A stretch of DNA of 64,000 nucleotides, from the NCBI GenBank assembly GCA_017462755.1, contig JAFTQM010000092.1, positions 1 through 64,000 on the forward strand, given 5' to 3'. How positions within the stretch are numbered: the first letter of the stretch is position 1; each line of letters opens with the position of its first letter. The notes under the pieces were generated by a model that saw only the letters and a list, made by a program, of their open reading frames with translations, ran no database searches and was not told the DNA's origin. Source of the DNA: Lachnospiraceae bacterium. Lineage in GTDB: Bacteria > Bacillota > Clostridia > Lachnospirales > Lachnospiraceae. The translations under genes were made by a program, and so were the position numbers. Below, in pieces: positions 34,753-42,793 of the stretch.

Positions 34753-36912
34753 TTATAACACCTCTACAACTGCTTCTGCCTTGCACTCTACCGTGAACAT
34801 AAGCGGAGTCTTGCCGGTCAGCTTCTTACTGCGCTCGTCCGGCTGGCAGGTACCTACATATACCTCATAGATACCCGGATACAGCTTCTTCTCGCCGTTC
34901 TCATCGAACAAACCAAATGCCTTATCATCCAAGGTAATCACAGCCTCCTTCGACTCTCCGGCTGCCAATGTCAGCTTCTTTAAGCCCTTTAACTGCCAGT
35001 TCGGTGCGCCTGCAACATCCTTTGCCTTAATATATACCTGTACGGTTTCTGCACCGTCCATTGCACCGGTGTTCTTTAACGCTGCATGAATCTGCACCTT
35101 GCCGCCGGCAGCAATCTCTGCTGCATCACACTCTGCACTCAAATCAAAATCGGTATAGCTCAAGCCGTAACCGAATGGGTACAATGCCTCATTCTTCATA
35201 TAACGATAGGTACGGTTGGTCATATTGTAATCCGTGAAATCCGGAAGTTCTTCGGTGGTACGATAGAAGGTTACCGGCAGCTTGCCCTCTGGAGATACCT
35301 TACCAAACAGAAGGTCTGCAATCGCGCGACCGCCCTGCGCACCCGGATAACCGCCATGCAGGATGGCTTCTACATGCTCGTCTGCCCAAGTCACAGCCAG
35401 TGCAGAGCCTGCGAGCAAGACAAGAATAACCGGCTTACCGCTCTCACATACAGCCTCTAAGGTCTGCTGCTGCAAGCCCGGCAGATTCAAGGACTTCTTG
35501 TCACCGCTGCCGAATTCGTTGCCGGCATCGCCCTCTTCACCCTCGATGGTCGCATCCAGACCAAGGCATACTACCACCACATCCGAAGCATCTGCCACCG
35601 CTCTCGCCTCTGCGATACGGTCATTTGCCTGCGCCAGACCGGAGATACGATCCTTGTACAGATGACAGCCCTCGGAGAAATATACTCTTACATCCTCGCC
35701 AACCGCCTCGCGGATACCCTCGAGTACGGTAATATACTCGGATGCAGTACCTTCGTAGTTACCTACCAGTGCAGCACGGCTGTTTGCATTCGGTCCAATC
35801 ACACCGATGCTCTTAAGCTTTGATTTATCTAACGGAAGCAGATTGTCTGCATTCTTTAACAAGACTACGGACTTCTGTGCTGCCTTTAAGTTCAGCGCGC
35901 GATGCTCCTTACAGTCCACCTGCTCATAGCCGATTTCACTGTACGGAATCTTTGCATCAAACAGTCCGAGCTTCATTCTCGTGGTCATCAGTCTGGTCAC
36001 TGCTCCGTCCAATGTCTCTTCCTTTACCAAGCCGTCACGCACTGCCTGTAAGAGATTACCAAACAGATTGCCGCAGTTTAAGTCACAGCCATTGTTCATT
36101 GCCAGCGATACCGACTCTACCGGCGTCTTTGTTACCATGTGGAACTCGTGGAAATCCTTGATTGCCCAACAGTCAGAGGTTACATGACCCTTGAAGCCCC
36201 AGGTATCCCGAAGTACATCCTTCAACAGTGTCTTACTGCCGCAGCATGGCTCGCCATTGGTACGATTGTAAGCACCCATGACTACTTCTACGTTTGCCTC
36301 CTGCACACATGCCTTAAATGCCGGCAGATAAGTCTCGCACATATCCTGCTTCGTTGCCTCTGCATTGAAGCTGTGACGGATTTCCTCCGGACCGGAATGC
36401 ACTGCAAAATGCTTTGCGCAGGCTGCTGCCTTCAAGTACTTATCATCATGTCCCTGAATACCGTTGATAAAGCGTACACCCAATCTGGAGGTCAGATATG
36501 GGTCCTCACCAAAGGTTTCATGGCCTCTGCCCCAGCGTGGGTCACGGAAAATATTGACGTTTGGCGACCAGAAGGTCAGACCCTTATAAATATCGTAATC
36601 TCCATACTTCTGCTGCGCATTGAACTTCGCACGACCCTCGGTCGAAATCACATCCGCGATTTCCTCCATAAAATCCTCATCAAAAATCGCAGCCAGACCG
36701 ATTGCCTGTGGGAATACCGTTGCTACGCCGGCACGCGCTACTCCGTGCAGCGCCTCGTTCCAATAATTATATGCCTTTACACCTAATCTCTTAATCTCTT
36801 TTGCCCCATGTAAGGTCTGAAATACCTTTTCCTCCAAGGTCATTTCAGCAACCAAAGCTTTTGCTCTCTCTTCGAAAGACAGGCTTTCATTCAGATATGC
36901 TTTTTCTCCCAT
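34753..36912 (-). CDS. GH3 glycosidase (beta-xylosidase/beta-glucosidase type), cytoplasmic
   Basis: A 719-residue three-domain GH3 enzyme without a signal peptide: TIM-like barrel (about 20-320), alpha/beta sandwich (about 350-570) and C-terminal fibronectin-III-like domain (about 620-710). The nucleophile is the Asp of GHVTSDCWAI; KHFAVHSGPE is the conserved KHF motif. The acid/base cannot be fixed from sequence alone. Strong similarity in layout to Xyl3-type beta-xylosidases plus two GH10 genes upstream favours xylo-oligosaccharides, but GH3 substrate preference is not predictable. The ATG at 36912 follows GGAGGAAAGG. It is the last gene of the operon, 17 bases after the cytoplasmic GH10. 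Confidence 0.88.
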   Translation of the reverse strand: MGEKAYLNESLSFEERAKALVAEMTLEEKVFQTLHGAKEIKRLGVKAYNYWNEALHGVARAGVATVFPQAIGLAAIFDEDFMEEIADVISTEGRAKFNAQQKYGDYDIYKGLTFWSPNVNIFRDPRWGRGHETFGEDPYLTSRLGVRFINGIQGHDDKYLKAAACAKHFAVHSGPEEIRHSFNAEATKQDMCETYLPAFKACVQEANVEVVMGAYNRTNGEPCCGSKTLLKDVLRDTWGFKGHVTSDCWAIKDFHEFHMVTKTPVESVSLAMNNGCDLNCGNLFGNLLQAVRDGLVKEETLDGAVTRLMTTRMKLGLFDAKIPYSEIGYEQVDCKEHRALNLKAAQKSVVLLKNADNLLPLDKSKLKSIGVIGPNANSRAALVGNYEGTASEYITVLEGIREAVGEDVRVYFSEGCHLYKDRISGLAQANDRIAEARAVADASDVVVVCLGLDATIEGEEGDAGNEFGSGDKKSLNLPGLQQQTLEAVCESGKPVILVLLAGSALAVTWADEHVEAILHGGYPGAQGGRAIADLLFGKVSPEGKLPVTFYRTTEELPDFTDYNMTNRTYRYMKNEALYPFGYGLSYTDFDLSAECDAAEIAAGGKVQIHAALKNTGAMDGAETVQVYIKAKDVAGAPNWQLKGLKKLTLAAGESKEAVITLDDKAFGLFDENGEKKLYPGIYEVYVGTCQPDERSKKLTGKTPLMFTVECKAEAVVEVL

Positions 36913-36929
36913 GTCCCTTTCCTCCATCG

Positions 36930-37889
36930 CTAAAAATTCATAATTCTATGAAACGCTTCCTTGGGTTGATGATTGACATCAAACAACAGCGGCCAGTTCT
37001 TTCTTCCCGGTACCGGAAAACCGTCCAGCCAAGTCACATCATCCGCAATTCCCCAAAGTGTTACTGATTCAATGATTCCTTTATACTCTCTGTAAATCTC
37101 AAAGCATCTCTCGTAAAATTCCGCCTGACGCTCCATCAGCTCTTTCGTCGGTGCCGGAATCGAAGAACGATCCTCAAAGGCAAACACCGACACATCCATT
37201 TCTGTAACCTGCAGCGTTACACCCAGCTCGGCATACCGCTCAATCGCTCTGCGGATATCCTCTATGCCCGGTACATACAGATTGTGATGGCTCTGCATTC
37301 CGATACCGTCCACCGGCACACCGCGCTCCTTCATGCCCTTGACCAACTGATATATCTTCTCTCTTTTGAGCGGATGTGCTTCGTTGTAATCGTTGTAATA
37401 CAGCTTTATGTGCTTCGGCAAAAGCTCTCTTGCCATGACAAAGAATCGGTCCAGATAATTCTCTCCATATGCCTGATACCATTTGGTATTCCGGTAATAT
37501 GCATCCGATTTATCTTCGATACACTCATTCGCCACATCCCAAGCATTGCACTGCGCTCCGTAACGCTCTGCAACCAGCTTCATATGCGCCCGCATGGTTT
37601 CCTCCGGACTTTCCGTATCAAAGATAAAATCCGGTGTCTGATTGTGCCAGACAAAGGTATGCCCGTGGACTGCCATGTCATTGTCCTTCGCAAACTGATA
37701 AATCCGGTCTGCTGCGTCAAAGGTGTACTTTCCCGGTTCTCTGCACAAACTCACATACTTCATTGCATTTTCACAGGTCAGACTGTTAAAATGCTTCTTT
37801 AACAAATCCGCGTGCGTCACTATCGTTCGCGGCGAAACACAGGCTCCTATTTTGAAATAATCCCGGTATTTCTCTTTCAAACCCAACAT
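36930..37889 (-). CDS. GH10 endo-beta-1,4-xylanase, intracellular
   Basis: A 319-residue GH10 catalytic domain with no signal peptide, so it probably cuts imported xylo-oligosaccharides. Acid/base Glu122 lies in WDVANECIED and the nucleophile Glu230 in LQVTEMDV; HGHTFVWHNQTPDF and YNDYNEAHP are standard GH10 landmarks. The family usually has WDVVNE, so the alanine is a small departure. The ATG at 37889 follows GGAGG at eight bases; that ribosome binding site lies in the 3-prime arm of the hairpin at 37898-37926, which suggests translational control. It is cotranscribed with the upstream GH10 lipoprotein and downstream GH3. Confidence 0.92.
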   Translation of the reverse strand: MLGLKEKYRDYFKIGACVSPRTIVTHADLLKKHFNSLTCENAMKYVSLCREPGKYTFDAADRIYQFAKDNDMAVHGHTFVWHNQTPDFIFDTESPEETMRAHMKLVAERYGAQCNAWDVANECIEDKSDAYYRNTKWYQAYGENYLDRFFVMARELLPKHIKLYYNDYNEAHPLKREKIYQLVKGMKERGVPVDGIGMQSHHNLYVPGIEDIRRAIERYAELGVTLQVTEMDVSVFAFEDRSSIPAPTKELMERQAEFYERCFEIYREYKGIIESVTLWGIADDVTWLDGFPVPGRKNWPLLFDVNHQPKEAFHRIMNF

Positions 37890-37897
37890 AAGAAAAC

Positions 37898-37926
37898 CTC
37901 CTGCAAATTTACTGGATTTGCAGGAG
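37898..37926 (-). promoter_or_regulatory. Hairpin sequestering the ribosome binding site of the intracellular xylanase gene
   Basis: CTCCTGCAAAT and ATTTGCAGGAG form a perfect 11-bp stem with a seven-base loop on the minus strand. The 3-prime arm contains the GGAG of the Shine-Dalgarno sequence, eight bases before the ATG at 37889. It could limit translation initiation, or act as a partial terminator because GTTTTCTT follows. Confidence 0.6.
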
Positions 37927-37980
37927 ATTTTGCATGCACACATGATTCAAAATCTATTTTTTACTGATTTTTTCGTGCAT

Positions 37981-39294
37981 TTAATAAAGCGGTATTCCTT
38001 CGTCCTGCAAAATGCCCCAGAATGCCGGTTTGGTTTCCAATAATTGTGTAAAGAGCAACGGATATCTCAAGCCGTCCTTGTTCAGCCATGATTTATCATC
38101 CGTCAGACCCCAAATCGTTACGTTCGTAACATTCGCAGCCCCGGTGTCCTTCAAATTCTTTAAGAGGAAGAAGATTCTCTTGTATCTGGTTCCCTCCTTC
38201 ATCAAATCAGCTTCACTGCTCGAATCCAGATTCACATCCAGCTCTGTCAGCTGAATCTCCAGACCGGTCTCTGCAAACTTGCGAATCGTTGTCTCAAAAT
38301 CATCCAGCGTCGGGGAACTGATACCAATATGGCTCTGCATACCGATACCGTCGATATTGCCCTGTGCCTGTATCTTCTCTACCAGCTTGATAATTGCCTG
38401 ACGCTTCGCCACCTCATAGGTATTGAAATCGTTGTAAAACAGCTTCTGGTCCGGTTCTGCGTATTTTCTCGCATACTCAAATGCCTTCTCTACAAACTCC
38501 GGTCCGACACACTGATACCACATACTGTCCTGTACACGCATACCGTCTGCATCACCGTCTCCCGGCAGGATTGCTTCATTTACTACGTCCCATGCATATA
38601 TCACACCCGGATAATTGGTGTTAACATATTCCATTACCTGACGAATGTAGTTTTCCATGCGGGCAAGCATAACTTCCTTGCTTACCATAACAGCGTCCTT
38701 TTTATTGGAGTATCCCTCCATAAAGAACCAGTCCGGTGTCTGACTGTGCCAAACCAAGGTGTGTCCACGCATCTTGATACCATTGTCCATACAGAACTGC
38801 AGCATTCCGTCACAGCTCTTAAAATTCAATACCGGACATTCCTCCGTACCTGCTACTACACAGCCCTCTCTGTCCAGCAAATAATCCGGCTTCATTTCAT
38901 TTCCGCAGGTCATACTGTTGAAATGGTCTTTGATTACATCCACCTTCAATTCATTAAACAATTCACTGGCCGTCAATGCCACACCAATCGAAAAATAATC
39001 GGTGTATGCTTCATACAGGCTTGGTAATTCCTCATCAATCGCTGATATATAAAAATCCGTGCGGACCTCTTTTTCTACTTCAGTCGGAGTTGGCGCCGTC
39101 GTCGGTGTCGGCTCTGCCGTTGGCTCCGGTGTAACCTCCTTACCCGCCTCTATCGTCGGCGTAATCGTTGCAGTTCCTTCTTCCGGCTGGTTGTTTCCTT
39201 CTTTTCCGCAGCCGGTTAACCCCATCATCAAGGCTGCTGTCAACAGCAGACTTACACCTTTTTTTGCCAATCTCTTATCTTCTCTTCTTTTCAT
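37981..39294 (-). CDS. GH10 endo-xylanase lipoprotein
   Basis: A 437-residue lipoprotein. The signal peptide ends at lipobox LTGC (Cys29), a Thr/Pro/Glu linker runs to about residue 78, and the GH10 barrel occupies about 90-430. Acid/base Glu240 is in AWDVVNEAILP and nucleophile Glu351 in IQLTELDVNL; GHTLVWHSQTPDWF is the conserved substrate-site motif. It would be tethered to the outer face of the membrane and produce xylo-oligosaccharides for the operon's importers. It has a GH10 relative without a signal immediately downstream, giving an outside/inside enzyme pair. The start is 71 bases after the binding-protein gene, with a hairpin in between. Confidence 0.93.
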   Translation of the reverse strand: MKRREDKRLAKKGVSLLLTAALMMGLTGCGKEGNNQPEEGTATITPTIEAGKEVTPEPTAEPTPTTAPTPTEVEKEVRTDFYISAIDEELPSLYEAYTDYFSIGVALTASELFNELKVDVIKDHFNSMTCGNEMKPDYLLDREGCVVAGTEECPVLNFKSCDGMLQFCMDNGIKMRGHTLVWHSQTPDWFFMEGYSNKKDAVMVSKEVMLARMENYIRQVMEYVNTNYPGVIYAWDVVNEAILPGDGDADGMRVQDSMWYQCVGPEFVEKAFEYARKYAEPDQKLFYNDFNTYEVAKRQAIIKLVEKIQAQGNIDGIGMQSHIGISSPTLDDFETTIRKFAETGLEIQLTELDVNLDSSSEADLMKEGTRYKRIFFLLKNLKDTGAANVTNVTIWGLTDDKSWLNKDGLRYPLLFTQLLETKPAFWGILQDEGIPLY

Positions 39295-39313
39295 ATTTGC
39301 AACCTCTTATTAT

Positions 39314-39341
39314 GCGATGCCCCGCCCCTGCAGGGCATCGC
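39314..39341 (-). promoter_or_regulatory. Intergenic hairpin downstream of the binding-protein gene
   Basis: GCGATGCCC and GGGCATCGC form a perfect 9-bp GC-rich stem with a ten-base loop and no T-run on either side. In position it resembles 3-prime stabilising hairpins that raise binding-protein mRNA levels relative to downstream genes. Confidence 0.5.
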
Positions 39342-39365
39342 AAGACAGACTATTTCTATTGCTTC

Positions 39366-40820
39366 TTACTTGTTGTTTGCGTCTTCAATCAGAGAAGCCC
39401 AGGTTCCTGCAACCTCTTCAATCTTCTCTGCCGGAGTATTTGCTAATGCATAGATGTTGTAGCAGATATCACCGTAGCTGGTACCATATACAAGTGGTAA
39501 GTACCAAGCCTCGCCTCTGCCTTCCTCATACATCATAACCAGAGTCTCATCAACAGCTCTCTCATCACGGAATCTGGTGTAATAACCGGTCATCCAATCG
39601 TCCTCCTCCTCATAACCAGGAGTCGGGTTGGTGTACAGGTTGTAAGCAAATGCTACCTTGTTTGCAGTTTCCTCATCCAGACAAGCCGGCATTACTACGA
39701 TATTGTCTGCGAATACGGTCTTGCTCTGTCCCTTTGGACCTGCCGGTGCCATTACAAAGCCCCAGTCATCCTCCATATCAGCCCAGTTACTAACCTTGTG
39801 CTGCTCTGCGAAGGTCATAGCAACCTTTGCATCATGGAATGCAGAGATAAACCAATCCCACTCGGAATCTGCCGGTGCCGGCATCTCATAGCCCTTTTCT
39901 ACCAGACCAACGCCCCACTGCATTGCCTCTAAGAACTCAGGGGTATTGGTTGCATTGTAATACTTACCATTCTCATCAATACCGATGAAGGTTGCATTGT
40001 TGCTTGCTGCTGCCAGCTTAAACATATCTACCGAGAAGCTTGCCAGCGCATAGGTATCAATCGTACCATCGTTATCCTTATCCACAGTCAGCTTCTCACA
40101 AAGCTCTTCGAACTTCTGCCAGGTCCACTCACCGTTTGCCTGCAGGTCATATGGAAGATCCGGGTCCAGACCTGCTTCCTCGAACAATCTCTTGTTCCAG
40201 AAGATACCGCCTCTTGGCTCCGACTTACCGGTAGCCATACCATAAACATGCTCACCCTGTGTCATCAGGTTTACTACATTGTCATTCCACTTTTCCTCTG
40301 TAAAGTCAAAGCACTCTAACGTAGCCAAATCGTAGAACAGGTTGTTTGCAAGCGGCTTCGCTACAAACTGCTGATCCATTACGAAAATCTGTGCAGCCGG
40401 TGTATTTGCCATCGTAGACAGTGTAAAGGTCTCCTGATGATCTCCCCAGCCACCGATACTCTTCTGAACAATCTTGAAGTTATACTTCTGCTGAATTTCC
40501 TTACGATATGCCTGTGTAGCCTCTTCCTGTGCATTCTTTGGCTCTTCCTCTTCACCGGAAGACCACCAGTCTGCGATAATAATCTCCATGCCGCCCAGGT
40601 CACGATACTTCTCCGGTACCTCTTCTACCGCCTCAGTAGGGGTCGGGTCAGCCGGCTTATCCGTGTTACCACCGGTACTACCGCCGGTGCTCTCGCTGCC
40701 GTTTGCTGCTGTGGTAGGAGTCTCATTGCCAGTGTCTGCATCACCACCACATGCTGTCATGGTACTTGCCATAGCAAGTGTCATCATGATTGCTGTTAAC
40801 TTTTTTCCATTCTTTCTCAT
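39366..40820 (-). CDS. Sugar ABC transporter substrate-binding lipoprotein (family 1)
   Basis: A 484-residue lipoprotein: lipobox MTAC (Cys24), a Thr/Ser/Gly/Pro linker (about 25-70) and a bacterial extracellular solute-binding domain family 1 (about 80-480) with MDQQFVAKPLANNLFYDL, GIFWNKRLFEEAGLDPDLPY, VSNWADMEDDWGFVMAPAGP and a Trp-rich C-terminus. It delivers an oligosaccharide to the adjacent permease pair (40891-42793). Trp and Tyr abundance in the domain fits sugar stacking, but the ligand is unknown. The ATG at 40820 follows GGAGGATTT; the open frame extends 29 codons upstream without a signal. A small GC hairpin lies upstream at 40835-40848. Confidence 0.9.
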   Translation of the reverse strand: MRKNGKKLTAIMMTLAMASTMTACGGDADTGNETPTTAANGSESTGGSTGGNTDKPADPTPTEAVEEVPEKYRDLGGMEIIIADWWSSGEEEEPKNAQEEATQAYRKEIQQKYNFKIVQKSIGGWGDHQETFTLSTMANTPAAQIFVMDQQFVAKPLANNLFYDLATLECFDFTEEKWNDNVVNLMTQGEHVYGMATGKSEPRGGIFWNKRLFEEAGLDPDLPYDLQANGEWTWQKFEELCEKLTVDKDNDGTIDTYALASFSVDMFKLAAASNNATFIGIDENGKYYNATNTPEFLEAMQWGVGLVEKGYEMPAPADSEWDWFISAFHDAKVAMTFAEQHKVSNWADMEDDWGFVMAPAGPKGQSKTVFADNIVVMPACLDEETANKVAFAYNLYTNPTPGYEEEDDWMTGYYTRFRDERAVDETLVMMYEEGRGEAWYLPLVYGTSYGDICYNIYALANTPAEKIEEVAGTWASLIEDANNK

Positions 40821-40890
40821 AAATCCTCCATTCCGCCGCTCATGCGGCTTATTATTAAGGCATTTGCCTATAATCTCATTATACCATACT

Positions 40891-41892
40891 TTACATCTTG
40901 ATACCACTCTGGCTCAAGCTCTCTACGAAGCCCTTCTGTGCTACCAGATAAATGATTAACAACGGAATAATTGTCATCAGGAGTCCGGTCGCAATCATCG
41001 CCTGCTCATAGCCTGCGGACGGCATTGCACCGGTACCGTAAATCTTTACCCAATAATCGCTCAAACGTCCGGTCAGACCAATCAGTGCCTTTGGCAACAG
41101 CTTTATGTTACCAAGGAACAGCTTCGCATAATAGGAATCCGTCCACTGCCATACATATGCAAACAGGAAGCAGGAGGTCAGAATCGGCTTTGCATCCGGA
41201 AGCATAATACGCAAGAAGGTCTTTACCTTACCGCAGCCATCCACATACGCTGCTTCCTCCAACTCCTTCGGAATACCACGGAAGAACTGGCGAATCAGGT
41301 AAATGTAAAGTCCGCTCTTCAGACCCATACAGCCCATACACATCATCAGATATGGTGCTACGGATGCCTGCAGGTTGATGCTGTCTCCGGTAATCGCCTT
41401 AAAGATACCGAACACATCAAAGAAACGGAAGTGCAGCCACAGAGACGAGGAAATCGTCTGCGGCGGAATCACGATGGAAAGGATAACACAGGCAAACCAG
41501 AAGTTCTTAAACGGGAACTTATATCTGGCGAAGCCGTAACCTACCAGCGTACATGCCGCTACCTGCACCAGACTGACCACCAGTGCCATCAGCACGGTAT
41601 TCCTTAAACACTTCCAATATTCCAGAAGCTCATTGGCCAGACTGTAATTTGTTGTCGTAAAATTTCTAGGTACACTAATTACTGTAGCATCGTACAAATC
41701 CTTCTCTGCCATAAAGCTGATTGATACTTTATTTAACAGAGGCTGAATAATCAAGAAGCACAAACCGAACAGAAGAATGGCTCTTGCGATTTTATAAAGG
41801 GAATTACCTACCGACTTCTTTAACAGATAACCGCCGGATTTCCGGTTGCGTTCCCAGAATTTTTCTCTTTCTATGCTCTTTGCTCTACTCAT
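40891..41892 (-). CDS. CUT1 sugar ABC transporter permease (MalG/LacG type), system 1
   Basis: A 333-residue membrane protein with six core helices of the binding-protein-dependent transport permease family. The EAA loop that contacts the ATPase is ELEEAAYVDGCGKVKTFLRI followed by MLPDAKP; the C-terminus ends in the typical SQSGIKM. It partners with the permease encoded just upstream, and their genes overlap by eight bases (ATGAGTAG), which implies coupled translation. The ATG at 41892 is preceded by AAGAAGG. No ATPase gene lies in the operon, so a shared MsmX-like ATPase from elsewhere must energise it (inference from how such systems work in Firmicutes). Confidence 0.92.
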   Translation of the reverse strand: MSRAKSIEREKFWERNRKSGGYLLKKSVGNSLYKIARAILLFGLCFLIIQPLLNKVSISFMAEKDLYDATVISVPRNFTTTNYSLANELLEYWKCLRNTVLMALVVSLVQVAACTLVGYGFARYKFPFKNFWFACVILSIVIPPQTISSSLWLHFRFFDVFGIFKAITGDSINLQASVAPYLMMCMGCMGLKSGLYIYLIRQFFRGIPKELEEAAYVDGCGKVKTFLRIMLPDAKPILTSCFLFAYVWQWTDSYYAKLFLGNIKLLPKALIGLTGRLSDYWVKIYGTGAMPSAGYEQAMIATGLLMTIIPLLIIYLVAQKGFVESLSQSGIKM

Positions 41893-42793
41893 AATAATAT
41901 ACCTTCTTTGATACAATGAGAGAAATCACACCTACGACCGCCATAACGATTACAAAATAGCTCCATGCCATTGCCGAGCTGAAGCCGTAGTCCATCATAG
42001 GCATCATCGTATCATTGATTTTCTCCATGACTTCATTATCTGTTCGAATAAGGAAGTCAATAATCGAGTAAACAATATTAACTAAAATCAGGGAGCTTAC
42101 CATCGGGAAGGTAATCTTCCAGAAGCTTTCCCAAGCAGTACAGCCCTCAATCTTGGCAGCCTCGTACATGCTGGAGGAAATCGTCTGCAAACCGGACAGG
42201 AAAATAATAATCTGAATACCGGATGCAATCGCTACATCATATACGCTGTCTAAGATATCAAAGACATAACCGAAAAACTTTGAACCTACTCCACCGGTAT
42301 CCAAAATTGCCTGTAAGGTTGCCGTAATACTGGAGTTACCACCGGATTCCTGTACCACATCCTCCATACCCTGAAGCAATGTATTGTTGTACTCCAAACC
42401 TACGATAACACCGGAGGAAAGGATTACCGGCAGGAAGAAGATGGCACGTACAAAGCCTCTTCCCTTAAAATCCTGATTCAGTAACAATGCTACAAAGAAA
42501 CTGAAAATCAGGGTTGCAGGCACACGGTATGCCATGCTGCTTAAGGATTCGGTCAACAATCGGGTAAATTCCGGGTCAACCGTAAATGCTTTTTTGAAAT
42601 TTGCCAATCCGATAAATTCTTTGTTGAAGCCGCCAACCTCGACGGTCACCTTACAAAAGCTCATCTGCAACGACTCAATCAACGGATATGCTAAAAATGC
42701 AAGGAATCCGATGATGAAAGGAAGAATAAACAAATATCCGGCAATGGCATTTTTCTGTGCCAGTGTTTTTCTTTTTTTCTTTGGCTTACTCAT
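41885..42793 (-). CDS. CUT1 sugar ABC transporter permease (MalF/LacF type), system 1
   Basis: A 302-residue integral membrane protein. The first helix (AIAGYLFILPFIIGFLAFLA) is the usual MalF-type start, and the EAA motif is SSMYEAAKIEGCTAWESFWK. About six transmembrane segments. It forms the heterodimeric channel with the downstream MalG-type protein. The ATG at 42793 follows GGGAGGAGAA and begins immediately after the DUF5696 gene, which suggests that the DUF5696 lipoprotein is made in step with this importer. The C-terminal KKVYYYE overlaps the next gene start. Confidence 0.92.
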   Translation of the reverse strand: MSKPKKKRKTLAQKNAIAGYLFILPFIIGFLAFLAYPLIESLQMSFCKVTVEVGGFNKEFIGLANFKKAFTVDPEFTRLLTESLSSMAYRVPATLIFSFFVALLLNQDFKGRGFVRAIFFLPVILSSGVIVGLEYNNTLLQGMEDVVQESGGNSSITATLQAILDTGGVGSKFFGYVFDILDSVYDVAIASGIQIIIFLSGLQTISSSMYEAAKIEGCTAWESFWKITFPMVSSLILVNIVYSIIDFLIRTDNEVMEKINDTMMPMMDYGFSSAMAWSYFVIVMAVVGVISLIVSKKVYYYE

